From contig NZ_JBPDVH010000002.1 of assembly GCF_051851555.1 (NCBI RefSeq), forward strand, positions 248,001 through 312,000: a stretch of DNA of 64,000 nucleotides, in the 5' to 3' direction. Under the pieces are notes generated by a model. It had not been told where the DNA came from, searched no databases, and was given only the letters and a program-made list of their open reading frames with translations. Origin of the DNA: Lonepinella sp051851555. Its GTDB lineage: Bacteria > Pseudomonadota > Gammaproteobacteria > Enterobacterales > Pasteurellaceae. Within the stretch, counting starts at the first letter, position 1. Every line of letters starts with the position of its first letter. Positions 24,423-33,321 of this stretch are shown in pieces. The position numbers and the translations under genes are program-made.

Positions 24423-26504
24423 TTAAGCGTTACTATATATTTCTTTATTATTTAACCAACGTTTAATCAACGCATCTGCCACATCTGGGTATTTTACAAT
24501 CAGTTGTTTCGCATAATGTTGCACGGTTGGGATCATCTTGCGATCTCGCATTAAATTGGCGACTTTAAATTCTGCCACGCCCGTTTGTTTGGTACCTAGC
24601 ACTTCCCCCGGTCCCCTAATTTCTAGATCACGTTCGGAAATCACAAAACCGTCTTGACTATCACGCAACACTTGCAAGCGTTTTTGCGAAATTTTACCCA
24701 ACGGCGGTTTATACATTAGCACGCAAAAAGACGCCGTACTACCACGCCCCACTCGTCCACGCAATTGGTGCAACTGCGACAAGCCTAACCGTTCGGCATT
24801 TTCAATAATCATCAGGCTCGCATTCGGCACATCCACACCCACTTCAATCACTGTGGTCGCCACCAACAAATCCAGCTCGGCCTCTTTGAACGATTGCATA
24901 ATGGCTTGTTTTTCCGCTGGTTTTAGCCGTCCGTGCACTAAGCCAATGCGTAATTGTGGCAAGGCGTTTCGCAAATCTTCCGCAATGGCTTCGGCGGCTT
25001 GGGCTTCTAACACTTCGCTTTCATCAATCAGGGTACAGACCCAATAGGCTTGGCGTTTTTCTTTCGTACAAGCATGATGCACCCGTGCCACGATTTCCGC
25101 ACGGCGTTCTTCGGACATTACTACGGTAGTAATCGGTGTTCGCCCAGGAGGGAGTTCATCAATAATCGACGTATCCAGATCCGCATACACCGTCATTGCC
25201 AGCGTTCTCGGAATTGGGGTCGCCGTCATAATTAATTGGTGCGGATAAAAACCCGCTTTTTCGCCTTTTTCTCGCAACATTAAACGTTGATGCACGCCGA
25301 AACGGTGTTGTTCATCAATAATCACTAAGGCTAAATTGGCAAATTCTACTTCTTGTTGAAACAAGGCGTGCGTACCGACGACCATTTGTACCGCCCCTGT
25401 TTGTATTTTTTCTAATTCGGCAGTGCGAGCTTTGCCTTTCACTTTGCCCGCTAACCAACCTACTTCAATCCCCAACGGCTCAAACCAACGGCGGAAATTT
25501 TGGGCGTGTTGCTCGGCTAAAATTTCGGTCGGAGCCATTAAGGCGACTTGTTTGCCGTTATCAATGGCAAGCAACGCCGCCAAGGCTGCCACTAAGGTTT
25601 TGCCTGAACCTACATCACCTTGTACCAATCGCATCATAGGATGATCTAAGGCTAAATCTTGTTCAATATCTGCCGTCACTCGCTGTTGCGCATTGGTCGG
25701 TTGAAACGGCAATTTTGCTAGAAAACGTTGTTTTAAATCCGTTTGATAGTGCAACGGCAACGCATAATGTTGCTGTGTCCCCAAACGGACTTTTTGCATG
25801 GCCAAATTATGCGCCAATAATTCTTCAAAAATTAACCGCACTTGAGCGGGGTGTTGCCCTTTTTCCAGCATTTCCAGCGAAATATCAGGCGGTGGGCGGT
25901 GCAAAAAGCGAATGGCGTCTTTTAGGCTAAAGGGATTTGGATTAAATTCATTGGGTAAAATTTCCGCAATTTGGATCTTATCTAATAATTCAAGGGCTTG
26001 ATCGGTGAGTTTGCGTAAAGACGTTTGCTTTAGTCCTTCCGTGGTGGCATAAATCGGGGTGAGCGTTTCATCTAATTGCAACGGCTGATTATCCCGAATA
26101 ATTTGGTATTCGGGGTGATGAATTTCCGCCATAAATCGACCCCGTTTCACTTCACCAAAGGCTTTCACTCGCACGCCAATTTGAAAGCTGTTTTTCATGC
26201 CCGCATTAAAATTAAAGAAACGCAACATGATTTTCGCCGTGCCGTCGGACAGGCTCACCGTTAAGATCGGACGACGACCGAATTGGACGTCGCAAGTTTG
26301 TACCACGGCCTCAATGGTGGCGTATTGTTCAGGACGAAGATCTGCAATCGGTGTAATACAGGTACGATCTTCGTAACGAGTGGGTAAATGAAATAATAGA
26401 TCTTGTAAATTATTAATACCTAAACGGCTTAACTTGGCGGAAACTGCCGCACCCACACCCGATAAAGTGGTTAAAGGAACGGCATCAAGAAGTTGTAGGC
26501 TCAT
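24423..26504 (-). CDS. recG: ATP-dependent DNA helicase RecG
   Basis: 693 residues, the family's full length. An N-terminal wedge/OB domain (YATIEAVVQTCDVQFGRRPI) is followed by helicase motifs: Walker A VQGDVGSGKTLVAALAAL, DEQHRFGVHQR, TATPIPRTLAMT, and RGRVGRGSTASFC near the TRG region. RecG regresses stalled forks and branch-migrates Holliday junctions. Two bases separate it from spoT, so they share a transcript, as in E. coli and H. influenzae. Confidence 0.96.
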   Translation of the reverse strand: MSLQLLDAVPLTTLSGVGAAVSAKLSRLGINNLQDLLFHLPTRYEDRTCITPIADLRPEQYATIEAVVQTCDVQFGRRPILTVSLSDGTAKIMLRFFNFNAGMKNSFQIGVRVKAFGEVKRGRFMAEIHHPEYQIIRDNQPLQLDETLTPIYATTEGLKQTSLRKLTDQALELLDKIQIAEILPNEFNPNPFSLKDAIRFLHRPPPDISLEMLEKGQHPAQVRLIFEELLAHNLAMQKVRLGTQQHYALPLHYQTDLKQRFLAKLPFQPTNAQQRVTADIEQDLALDHPMMRLVQGDVGSGKTLVAALAALLAIDNGKQVALMAPTEILAEQHAQNFRRWFEPLGIEVGWLAGKVKGKARTAELEKIQTGAVQMVVGTHALFQQEVEFANLALVIIDEQHRFGVHQRLMLREKGEKAGFYPHQLIMTATPIPRTLAMTVYADLDTSIIDELPPGRTPITTVVMSEERRAEIVARVHHACTKEKRQAYWVCTLIDESEVLEAQAAEAIAEDLRNALPQLRIGLVHGRLKPAEKQAIMQSFKEAELDLLVATTVIEVGVDVPNASLMIIENAERLGLSQLHQLRGRVGRGSTASFCVLMYKPPLGKISQKRLQVLRDSQDGFVISERDLEIRGPGEVLGTKQTGVAEFKVANLMRDRKMIPTVQHYAKQLIVKYPDVADALIKRWLNNKEIYSNA

Positions 26505-26506
26505 GA

Positions 26507-28381
26507 TTACACAGCATTAATATTGCGTTCAACACGCACTACGCCAGCAAGGTGCTGAATTTTACGCACCATTTTGGCCAAATGTTTGGTATTTTGTGTC
26601 GTAATCACTAAAACGGCAAACGAGCTATCGCCATCTTCTTCTGTCCAGACACTATGCACCTGACTTTGCAAGGTAGACAGGGCCGTCATGATCAAACCCA
26701 AAGCCTGTTGTTCTCGCATCTCAATGCGTAATTCCACTTCAAAATGTTGATCTGCAATATGATCTGTCCAATCTAATAACGCAAAATGCCCTTGATGGCA
26801 AGTTAAGGTTGCGCAGTTTTTATGATGAACCACCAAACGATTGTGTTCATCTTCATAGGCACAAATAGGATCACCCAAAATTGGATGGCAACAATTCGCC
26901 AAAATACGAGCCTTGACCGACGGGGTAGAAACTGCGGTATTTTCTGCCCAATTTTTTAATTCTTGGCGAATTTTTGCTCTGGCTCTCCCCGTTACCACGG
27001 AATTTAACCAGTTTTCTTGCGGTCTGGCATTGTCGTCCGTCACAATATCCACCGTTTGTCCTGAAGATAGCGGTTGATAAAGCGGATAATCTTCCCGATC
27101 CACTTGTGCACCAATACATTTATTGCCTACATCTGTATGCACGGCATAAGCAAAATCCACAGCGGTTGCCCCTTGTGGCAATTCAATAATCCGGCCTTTC
27201 GGTGTGAACACATAAATTTCGTGCGAGAATAAATCGGACTTCACGCTTTCAATAAATTCAAACGAATTGCCCGCACTTTGCTGTAATTCAATCAAACTTT
27301 GGAGCCAACGTTGCGCCTTAATTTGGGCAGTGGTGCTGTCGTTCTTGCCGTCTACTTTATAAGCCCAATGAGCGGTAATCCCCATTTCCGCCATATTATC
27401 CATTTCTTCGGTGCGGATCTGAATTTCCACCAACACACCTTTCGGTCCAATCGTCGAGGTATGCAAAGCCTGATAACCATTGGCTTTTGGCACCGCAATA
27501 TAATCTTTAAACTGGCCAGCACGAGGTTTATACAAGGCATGCACCACGCCTAAAGTGCGGTAACATTCATCAACGCTGTTGACGATAATGCGGAAATCAT
27601 AAATATCTAAAATAGAACGAAATTCTTGATCACGTTGTTTCATATTTTGATAAATATAAAACAGCGGTTTTTCACGCCCAAATACTCGAGCGGTAATCGG
27701 AACATTTTTTAGACGAGTTTGTAATCCATCTAAAATCGGTTGAATCAATTCTTGCTGACGACTGCGGGCCAACTGAATGACTTTTTGTAACACCGCATAA
27801 CGTTGCGGGTGCATGGCCTGAAAACACAGATCTTCCAATTCGTTTTTAACATGTTCAATGCCTAAACGATGAGCCAAAGGACTGTAAATTTCAAGGGTTT
27901 CTTTGGCAATGCGACGACGCTTGTCAGGACGTAACGCCCCTAAAGTACGCATATTATGGGTGCGGTCAGCGAGCTTGATTAACACCACACGAATATCTTT
28001 CGTCATGGCTAAAATCATCTTGCGGAAACTTTCCGCATGGGCTTCTTGGCGAGTACGGAATTTCAGTTTGTCCAATTTCGACACACCATCTACAATTTCC
28101 GCCACCGATTTACCAAAGGCAGCGGTCAACTGTTCTTCCGTATAAGGCGTATCTTCGATCACATCATGCAACAAGGCGGCCATCACGGCCTCATGATCCA
28201 AGTGCATGTCTGCGATAATACAGGCCACCGCCACGGGATGGGTAATATAAGGCTCACCACTTGAACGAAATTGCCCCTCATGACCGTCTTTAGCCATCAA
28301 GAAAGCACGTTTAATCAACTCAATTTGTTCAGCGGGTAAATATTCCTGAATAATTTTTTCTAACGGTTCAAAAAAAAGCAT
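26507..28381 (-). CDS. spoT: Bifunctional (p)ppGpp hydrolase/synthetase SpoT, shortened between TGS and C-terminal domains
   Basis: 624 residues, against 702 in E. coli. The hydrolase HD motif is intact (LLHDVIEDTPY, H72-D73 and E76-D77), as is the synthetase domain (GYQALHTSTIGPKGVLVEIQIRT) and the TGS domain (VFTPKGRIIELPQGATAVDF). After ARAKIRQELKNWAENT the protein jumps to KARILANCCHPILGDP, whereas E. coli SpoT has roughly 60 more residues of helical domain there. The ACT domain end is present (VRVERNINAV). The frame is unbroken, so the loss is in frame. It lies in the standard rpoZ-spoT-recG run. Confidence 0.93.
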   Translation of the reverse strand: MLFFEPLEKIIQEYLPAEQIELIKRAFLMAKDGHEGQFRSSGEPYITHPVAVACIIADMHLDHEAVMAALLHDVIEDTPYTEEQLTAAFGKSVAEIVDGVSKLDKLKFRTRQEAHAESFRKMILAMTKDIRVVLIKLADRTHNMRTLGALRPDKRRRIAKETLEIYSPLAHRLGIEHVKNELEDLCFQAMHPQRYAVLQKVIQLARSRQQELIQPILDGLQTRLKNVPITARVFGREKPLFYIYQNMKQRDQEFRSILDIYDFRIIVNSVDECYRTLGVVHALYKPRAGQFKDYIAVPKANGYQALHTSTIGPKGVLVEIQIRTEEMDNMAEMGITAHWAYKVDGKNDSTTAQIKAQRWLQSLIELQQSAGNSFEFIESVKSDLFSHEIYVFTPKGRIIELPQGATAVDFAYAVHTDVGNKCIGAQVDREDYPLYQPLSSGQTVDIVTDDNARPQENWLNSVVTGRARAKIRQELKNWAENTAVSTPSVKARILANCCHPILGDPICAYEDEHNRLVVHHKNCATLTCHQGHFALLDWTDHIADQHFEVELRIEMREQQALGLIMTALSTLQSQVHSVWTEEDGDSSFAVLVITTQNTKHLAKMVRKIQHLAGVVRVERNINAV

Positions 28382-28450
28382 ATTTACTTACCTTATACTT
28401 ACTTTAGATGGTCAAACAGCGAACCTAAAATGCCAGAAAATGAACCGCAT

Positions 28451-28717
28451 TTATTCCGTCACAAAGGCCGTTGCTTGGGTTTCTTTTTCCGCATAAGCAA
28501 AGGCATCATGACGTTCTTGCTGATTCATAATTTCATCATTAATCAACCCTTTTTCAATCTCTCTTAAAGCGATCACCGTCGGCTTATCATTTTCTTCTGG
28601 CACCAAAGGTTCAGATTGATTTAACTGTAATTGTCTTGCACGACGAGAGGCCGTTAAAATCAAGTCAAAACGATTACCAATTTTTTCCACTGCGTCTTGT
28701 ACGGTTACACGCGCCAT
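28451..28717 (-). CDS. rpoZ: RNA polymerase omega subunit
   Basis: 88 residues starting MARVTVQDAVEKIGNRFDLI, with the conserved ASRRARQLQ segment and KPTVIALREIEKGLI. Omega binds the beta-prime subunit, aids assembly and forms part of the ppGpp site, so its link to spoT is functional as well as positional. It precedes spoT by 69 bases and follows gmk by 63. Confidence 0.96.
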   Translation of the reverse strand: MARVTVQDAVEKIGNRFDLILTASRRARQLQLNQSEPLVPEENDKPTVIALREIEKGLINDEIMNQQERHDAFAYAEKETQATAFVTE

Positions 28718-28780
28718 ATTTTACTCCAATAATAATTCACATTTTTTGCTATAAAGGGAAATATAATACTAAACTGCAGG

Positions 28781-29407
28781 CTATTTTGCTAGTAATTCAT
28801 GAATTAAGCGTTGATTTTCCTGTTTTTGATAGCCTAAAGTCAGTTTTTCGGCTCGCAAAATGCTTTGCAAGTCCACTAATGCTTGCTCAAAATTATCGTT
28901 GATAATCACATAATCATATTCATCATAATGGGAAATTTCCGCTTTGGCCTTTGCCATCCGATCGGCAATCACCTCAGCGCTATCTTGTCCTCGCCCAATT
29001 AAACGGCGTTCTAATTCTGGCAATGACGGTGGCAAAATAAAAATACTTTTTACTGACCGCACTTTTTCTCGGATCTGTCTGGCGCCTTGCCAATCAATAT
29101 CCAAAAAGACATCGATACCTTGCGCCAAATTTTTTTCAATGGCCGGTAACGACGTGCCATAATAATTGCCACCGAACACCTTGGCATATTCCAAAAACGC
29201 CCCTTGTTCAATCAGGGATTCAAATTCCGCCACCGAAACAAAATGATAATGGACGCCATCCACTTCCCCTGGGCGTGGCTGACGGGTGGTGTGCGACACC
29301 GACACCATTCTGTTTTTCCCTTGTTCCTTGTCTAACAAAGCCGAAATCAATGATGATTTCCCTGCGCCACTGGGTGCCGATAAAATATATAAATTACCTT
29401 GTGCCAT
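28781..29407 (-). CDS. gmk: Guanylate kinase
   Basis: 208 residues. P-loop LSAPSGAGKSSLISALL, GMP-binding VSHTTRQPRPGEVDGVHYHF and the lid region IGRGQDSAEVIADRMAKA are present. It phosphorylates GMP to GDP. First gene of the gmk-rpoZ-spoT-recG-murI run and divergent from gapA across 256 bases that contain a CRP site. Confidence 0.96.
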   Translation of the reverse strand: MAQGNLYILSAPSGAGKSSLISALLDKEQGKNRMVSVSHTTRQPRPGEVDGVHYHFVSVAEFESLIEQGAFLEYAKVFGGNYYGTSLPAIEKNLAQGIDVFLDIDWQGARQIREKVRSVKSIFILPPSLPELERRLIGRGQDSAEVIADRMAKAKAEISHYDEYDYVIINDNFEQALVDLQSILRAEKLTLGYQKQENQRLIHELLAK

Positions 29408-29508
29408 ATTTCCCCCTGATGATGATATTTTTCCTTATTATGCCCTTAAGGCTAATAAAAAGCATTATAAAGTGCGGTAAAAATTTTAATAATAATTTAA
29501 TTCAAAAA

Positions 29509-29524
29509 TTTGATCGAGATCACA
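29509..29524. promoter_or_regulatory. CRP site in the gmk-gapA gap
   Basis: TTTGATCGAGATCACA differs from TGTGA-N6-TCACA at one base. Its centre is about 72 bases before the likely gapA start site (TATAAT at 29577-29582), the standard class I distance, so activation of gapA is plausible. Confidence 0.6.
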
Positions 29525-29576
29525 AAAGTTTCGCACAACGGCATGCCGATTATTTCGTTATTTAAAAAAATCGTGC

Positions 29577-29582
29577 TATAAT
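29577..29582 (+). promoter_or_regulatory. gapA -10 element
   Basis: Perfect TATAAT, 82 bases before the gapA ATG, leaving an mRNA leader of about 75 bases. No strong -35 is seen, consistent with activator dependence. Confidence 0.55.
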
Positions 29583-29663
29583 CGCCGACTGTCAGGTAGT
29601 TGACTTAACCAAAGTCATGAACTGTACAAATTTTGTTTAACTTTAAATATAGGTGAAAATCTT

Positions 29664-30683
29664 ATGGCAATTAAAATTGGTATTAACGGCTTCGGTCGTA
29701 TCGGTCGTATCGTATTCCGTGCTGCACAAAAACGTTCAGACATTGAAGTGGTAGGTATCAACGACTTAATCGACGTTGATTACATGGCTTACATGTTAAA
29801 ATACGATTCAACTCACGGTCGTTTTGACGGTACTGTTGAAGTACGTGATGGCAAATTAGTGGTAAACGGTAAAGAAATCCGTGTGACTGCTGAACGTGAT
29901 CCAGCCAACTTGAACTGGGGTGCAATCGGTGTGGATATCGCCGTTGAAGCAACAGGTTTATTCTTAACTGACGAAACTGCACGTAAACACATCACTGCCG
30001 GTGCGAAAAAAGTCGTTTTAACTGGTCCATCTAAAGATAACACACCAATGTTCGTAAACGGTGTTAACTTCAAAGAATACGCAGGCCAAGACATCGTGTC
30101 TAATGCGTCTTGTACAACTAACTGTTTAGCACCATTAGCACGTGTTATCCACGAAACTTTCGGTATCAAAGACGGTTTAATGACGACTGTTCACGCTACC
30201 ACAGCAACCCAAAAAACTGTGGATGGTCCATCTGCGAAAGACTGGCGTGGTGGTCGTGGTGCGTCTCAAAACATCATCCCATCTTCAACTGGTGCTGCTA
30301 AAGCCGTGGGTAAAGTATTACCAGCATTAAACGGTAAATTAACTGGTATGGCGTTCCGTGTTCCTACTACTAACGTTTCTGTGGTTGACTTAACTGTAAA
30401 TCTTGAAAAAGCAGCAAGCTACGACGAAATCAAAAAAGCCATCAAAGATGCGGCAGAAGGTAAAACGTTCAACGGCGAATTAAAAGGCGTGTTAGGTTAC
30501 ACTGAAGATGCGGTTGTTTCTACTGACTTCAACGGTGCAGTTGAAACCTCTGTATTTGATGCAGACGCAGGTATCGCATTAACGGATACTTTCGTGAAAT
30601 TAGTGTCTTGGTATGACAACGAAACTGGCTACTCAAACAAAGTATTAGACTTAGTGGCTCACGTTTATAACTACAAAGGCTAA
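29664..30683 (+). CDS. gapA: Glyceraldehyde-3-phosphate dehydrogenase
   Basis: 339 residues. NAD-binding start IKIGINGFGRIGRIVFRAA, catalytic cysteine in SNASCTTNCLAPLARV, histidine in TTVHATTATQ, and C-terminal WYDNETGYSNKVLDL are all intact. It is the glycolytic, phosphorylating enzyme. Codon choice is strongly biased, as expected for a very highly expressed gene. A single-gene unit: terminator directly after and a CRP site before. Confidence 0.98.
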   Translation: MAIKIGINGFGRIGRIVFRAAQKRSDIEVVGINDLIDVDYMAYMLKYDSTHGRFDGTVEVRDGKLVVNGKEIRVTAERDPANLNWGAIGVDIAVEATGLFLTDETARKHITAGAKKVVLTGPSKDNTPMFVNGVNFKEYAGQDIVSNASCTTNCLAPLARVIHETFGIKDGLMTTVHATTATQKTVDGPSAKDWRGGRGASQNIIPSSTGAAKAVGKVLPALNGKLTGMAFRVPTTNVSVVDLTVNLEKAASYDEIKKAIKDAAEGKTFNGELKGVLGYTEDAVVSTDFNGAVETSVFDADAGIALTDTFVKLVSWYDNETGYSNKVLDLVAHVYNYKG

Positions 30684-30715
30684 TGCTAAATTAATTTTAG
30701 TTAACCTATAAGACT

Positions 30716-30745
30716 AACCCTATCTTAATGATAGGGTTATTTTTT
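30716..30745 (+). terminator. gapA terminator
   Basis: AACCCTATC pairs with GATAGGGTT around TTAAT, followed by ATTTTTT. Confidence 0.9.
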
Positions 30746-30821
30746 GTCGTTTTACCCATCATCAATATTTTCACCTCTTTTACAGAAATGGCTATTTTGA
30801 TTTAACCACATTCAATAATCC

Positions 30822-30861
30822 TTTACAAACTTGACTAAATCTCTTATCCTATTAAATAGGA
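30822..30861 (+). promoter_or_regulatory. Promoter and operator of lipoprotein A
   Basis: TTTACA (30822-30827), 17-base spacer, TATCCT (30845-30850). The -10 overlaps an inverted repeat TCCTA-N5-TAGGA. The same promoter and inverted repeat recur before lipoprotein B at 31958-31996. The leader then runs about 170 bases, including GGAATC (30859-30864) facing GGATTC (30881-30886). Confidence 0.6.
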
Positions 30862-31029
30862 ATCATTTTTATTTTAAAGAGGATTCTTTCGTGTGGTTAG
30901 CAACGTGGCAAATGGCCTAATTGCAGTAACGTTTAACAAAGAGATCATCTGAGTTTACACCACCCAGTGAATATTCGCACCCCAAACGGTGCTTGTCTAT
31001 CTCGTTTTAATTATCTAAGGAGTTTTTTC

Positions 31030-31827
31030 ATGCAAATCCCATTCAAATTTAGTGCTATGCTTATTGCTTGTAGTTTCGCCCTTACAGCCTGTGGCTCATC
31101 CAGTTCTGGCGAATCTGCTCAAATTGAAAAAAATAGTTTCGGTGTGAAAGTATCCACATCTGCTAAAAAAGCAACGTTTGACAAAATCACTGTTAATGGT
31201 GTAGAAATTAATTTAGCCAAAGCCACAGAAAATGCGACACAAGGAAGTCCAAGAGCTGTTCACCCCGTATTCAATACTGACTCTGCGCTAGGTGAAACCG
31301 TTATTCGTTACAATATTAATGTTAAAGATTCTTCCCTAATTGTGTCAACCAATAATGGCAGTGCCAATGCAAACTATGTGAATAAACATAACTTTGAGCA
31401 TGTTGTAGTCGGGGCAGCCAAAGCTAATGGCGAAGATGTTCTCTTTGTTCAAGGTGCGAAAAGTACAGACACGCCAACAACGGGCACCGCTTATTATAGT
31501 GGCGGTACATTACGCTTTATGGCAGACAATAAAGAAGATCTATTCCAAGACACTGGCGTGTTGACAGGCCGAATTGAAGCCGATGTTGACTTTGGTTCAA
31601 AAACCATCACGGGTTTCTTACGTGATCCAGGTCGTAGTGCCGTACAACAAGACTTCACTGGTACATTATCAGGTAATGAGTTTACCGCTACTTGGGATGA
31701 TAAAGATACAGGCAAAGGCTTAGAGGGTAACTTCTACGGTCCTCAAGCAACCGAAATGGCAGGGCAATTTGAACGCTCAGATTCATTTGGTGTGTTTATT
31801 GCTGAACAATCAGAAAAAGCAGAATAA
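31030..31827 (+). CDS. TbpB-barrel surface lipoprotein A (Slam-dependent lipoprotein-like)
   Basis: 265 residues from ATG 31030 (CTAAGGAG before it); an upstream in-frame start at 30967 would lie in the leader. Signal peptide MQIPFKFSAMLIACSFALTAC has a lipobox with C at 21. After an S/G linker the rest is a beta-rich domain ending GKGLEGNFYGPQATEMAGQF and ERSDSFGVF, the closing pattern of transferrin-binding protein B-type barrels and hemophilin-like proteins. Such proteins reach the surface through Slam and often capture iron or haem. No Slam gene is near. Lipoprotein B is a close paralogue. Ligand unknown. Confidence 0.78.
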   Translation: MQIPFKFSAMLIACSFALTACGSSSSGESAQIEKNSFGVKVSTSAKKATFDKITVNGVEINLAKATENATQGSPRAVHPVFNTDSALGETVIRYNINVKDSSLIVSTNNGSANANYVNKHNFEHVVVGAAKANGEDVLFVQGAKSTDTPTTGTAYYSGGTLRFMADNKEDLFQDTGVLTGRIEADVDFGSKTITGFLRDPGRSAVQQDFTGTLSGNEFTATWDDKDTGKGLEGNFYGPQATEMAGQFERSDSFGVFIAEQSEKAE

Positions 31828-31850
31828 TCCATATTAAATCTGATATTTTA

Positions 31851-31887
31851 CGCCCCAACTTGTGCTTGCTCGTTGGGGTGTTTTTTT
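31851..31887 (+). terminator. Terminator after lipoprotein A
   Basis: CCCCAAC (31853-31859) pairs with GTTGGGG (31872-31878), followed by TGTTTTTTT. Confidence 0.85.
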
Positions 31888-31957
31888 ATCATTTCACGAG
31901 TATATGAAACGTTTTCAAAATCTGCTAGGAATCCATTCAGCCTCCCATCAATAACAC

Positions 31958-31996
31958 TTTACAAATTTATCAGAATCCCTTATCCTAACAATAGGA
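31958..31996 (+). promoter_or_regulatory. Promoter and operator of lipoprotein B (paralogous to that of A)
   Basis: TTTACA (31958-31963), 17-base spacer, TATCCT (31981-31986), and TCCTA-N4-TAGGA over the -10. GGAATC (31994) and GGATTC (32015) follow at nearly the same spacing as in copy A. Confidence 0.6.
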
Positions 31997-32153
31997 ATCG
32001 TTTTTATTCTAAATGGATTCTTTGCGTGGTAAACGATGTTATCGTACTTAACGATAAAGTCGTCTGACTTCAAGCCACGATGTAAATTTAAGCCAGGCAA
32101 GCAGAAATCAGTGCTTTCCTATGTATTTTGTCATTATTCTAAGGAGTTTTTCC

Positions 32154-33239
32154 ATGCAAAACCCATTTAAACTCAGTGCTATTGTTATCGCCTGTGGCCT
32201 TGCTCTTTCTGCTTGTAGCTCGTCTTCTAGCAGCGGCGATACACCAGCCGTCACCCCAAGTACACAAATAACACAAGCAGAAAAATTAGCAGCTGAAAAA
32301 GCAGCAGCCGAGAAAGCAGCAGCCGAGAAAGCAGCAGCCGAGAAAGCAGCAGCCGAGAAAGCAGCAGCCGAAAAAGCAGCAGCTGAAAAAGCAGCAGCCG
32401 AAAAAGCCGCAGCCGAAAAAGCCGCAGCCGAAAAAGCCGCAGCTGAAAAAGCAGCAGCCGAAAAAGCAGCAGCCGAAAAAGCAGCAGCCGAAAAAGCAGC
32501 AGCTGAAAAAGCAGCAGCTGAAAAAGCAGAAGCGGCTAAAAAAGCCGAAGCAGAAGCTGCAGCAAAAGAAGCTGCTAAAAAAAGTGAAAACAGTTTTGGT
32601 GTAAAAACATGGACAGATAACGATAATGTGGCTAATTTCGATAAGATTACCATTGATGGTGTGGAAGTTGACTTAGCTAAGGCAAAAACCTCAGCACACC
32701 GCGGTAATCCCAAATTCGTGAAAGCTGTGTTCCATGCTGATTCTGCTGAAAATTCAGGTTACAGTAAAGATTTTTCTAACGCCACAGTGATTTCCTCTAA
32801 AACAGATGCATACACTTTCGCTAACGTAGTTGCTGGTGCAACCCAAGTCGGTGATAGTCAATATCTCTTTGTACAAGGTGCAAAAAGTACCGACACCCCA
32901 ACAAGTGGCACAGCCTCATACATTGGTGGTAGCTTACGTTTCAACGAAGCCAACAAAGATAACCTATTCCAAGCCTCTGGCGTAAGTGCGGGTGCTTTTA
33001 CTGCTAATGTTGACTTCGGTAGCAAAACCATCACAGGTACCATTCGTGATGATGGTCAAATGTCAACAGCAGAGGCTTTCTCTGGTAGCGTATCAGGCAA
33101 CGGCTTTACTGCCACTTGGGATGATGCAAACACAGGCAAAGGCTTAGAGGGTAACTTCTATGGCTCTGCCGCTGCTGAAGTCGGCGGACAATTTGAACGC
33201 TCCGATTCGTTCGGTGTATTTGTGGGTGCGAAACAATAA
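32154..33239 (+). CDS. TbpB-barrel surface lipoprotein B with AEKAA-repeat stalk
   Basis: 361 residues from ATG 32154, with AAGGAG before it. Signal peptide MQNPFKLSAIVIACGLALSAC ends in a lipobox. After an S/G and PAVTPST linker come about 16 AEKAA units (residues about 46-126), predicted to be one long charged alpha helix, then an A/E/K tail. The barrel domain from about 145 shares with paralogue A the blocks NSFGVK, FVQGAKSTDTPT, VDFGSKTITG, FTATWDD and GKGLEGNFYG. The helix would lift the barrel off the outer membrane. The minus-strand frame through the repeat is a shadow. Confidence 0.8.
   Translation: MQNPFKLSAIVIACGLALSACSSSSSSGDTPAVTPSTQITQAEKLAAEKAAAEKAAAEKAAAEKAAAEKAAAEKAAAEKAAAEKAAAEKAAAEKAAAEKAAAEKAAAEKAAAEKAAAEKAAAEKAEAAKKAEAEAAAKEAAKKSENSFGVKTWTDNDNVANFDKITIDGVEVDLAKAKTSAHRGNPKFVKAVFHADSAENSGYSKDFSNATVISSKTDAYTFANVVAGATQVGDSQYLFVQGAKSTDTPTSGTASYIGGSLRFNEANKDNLFQASGVSAGAFTANVDFGSKTITGTIRDDGQMSTAEAFSGSVSGNGFTATWDDANTGKGLEGNFYGSAAAEVGGQFERSDSFGVFVGAKQ
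32290..32530 (+). repeat. 15-base coding tandem repeat (AEKAA), about 16 units
   Basis: Units GCn-GAR-AAR-GCn-GCn repeat every 15 bases for 240 bases, with silent variation (GAG/GAA, GCA/GCC/GCT). Being a multiple of three, unit number can change without breaking the frame. Confidence 0.95.
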
Positions 33240-33268
33240 TTCGCTTTCAGCAAGGATTATTTAAATTA

Positions 33269-33304
33269 AAACCCAATCACACAAGTGGTTGGGTTTCATT
33301 TTAT
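33269..33304 (+). terminator. Terminator after lipoprotein B
   Basis: AAACCCAATCAC (33269-33280), loop ACAA, GTGGTTGGGTTT (33285-33296), with one mismatch, then CATTTTAT. It separates B from the convergent second rpn gene. Confidence 0.8.
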
Positions 33305-33321
33305 AAATTTGGCTTCAAAAC

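Noticed and set aside
32108..32713. Minus-strand frame with SAAAF repeats opposite lipoprotein B
   Set aside because: It is the antisense of the AEKAA coding repeat; the plus-strand gene has signal peptide, lipobox, ribosome site and paralogue.
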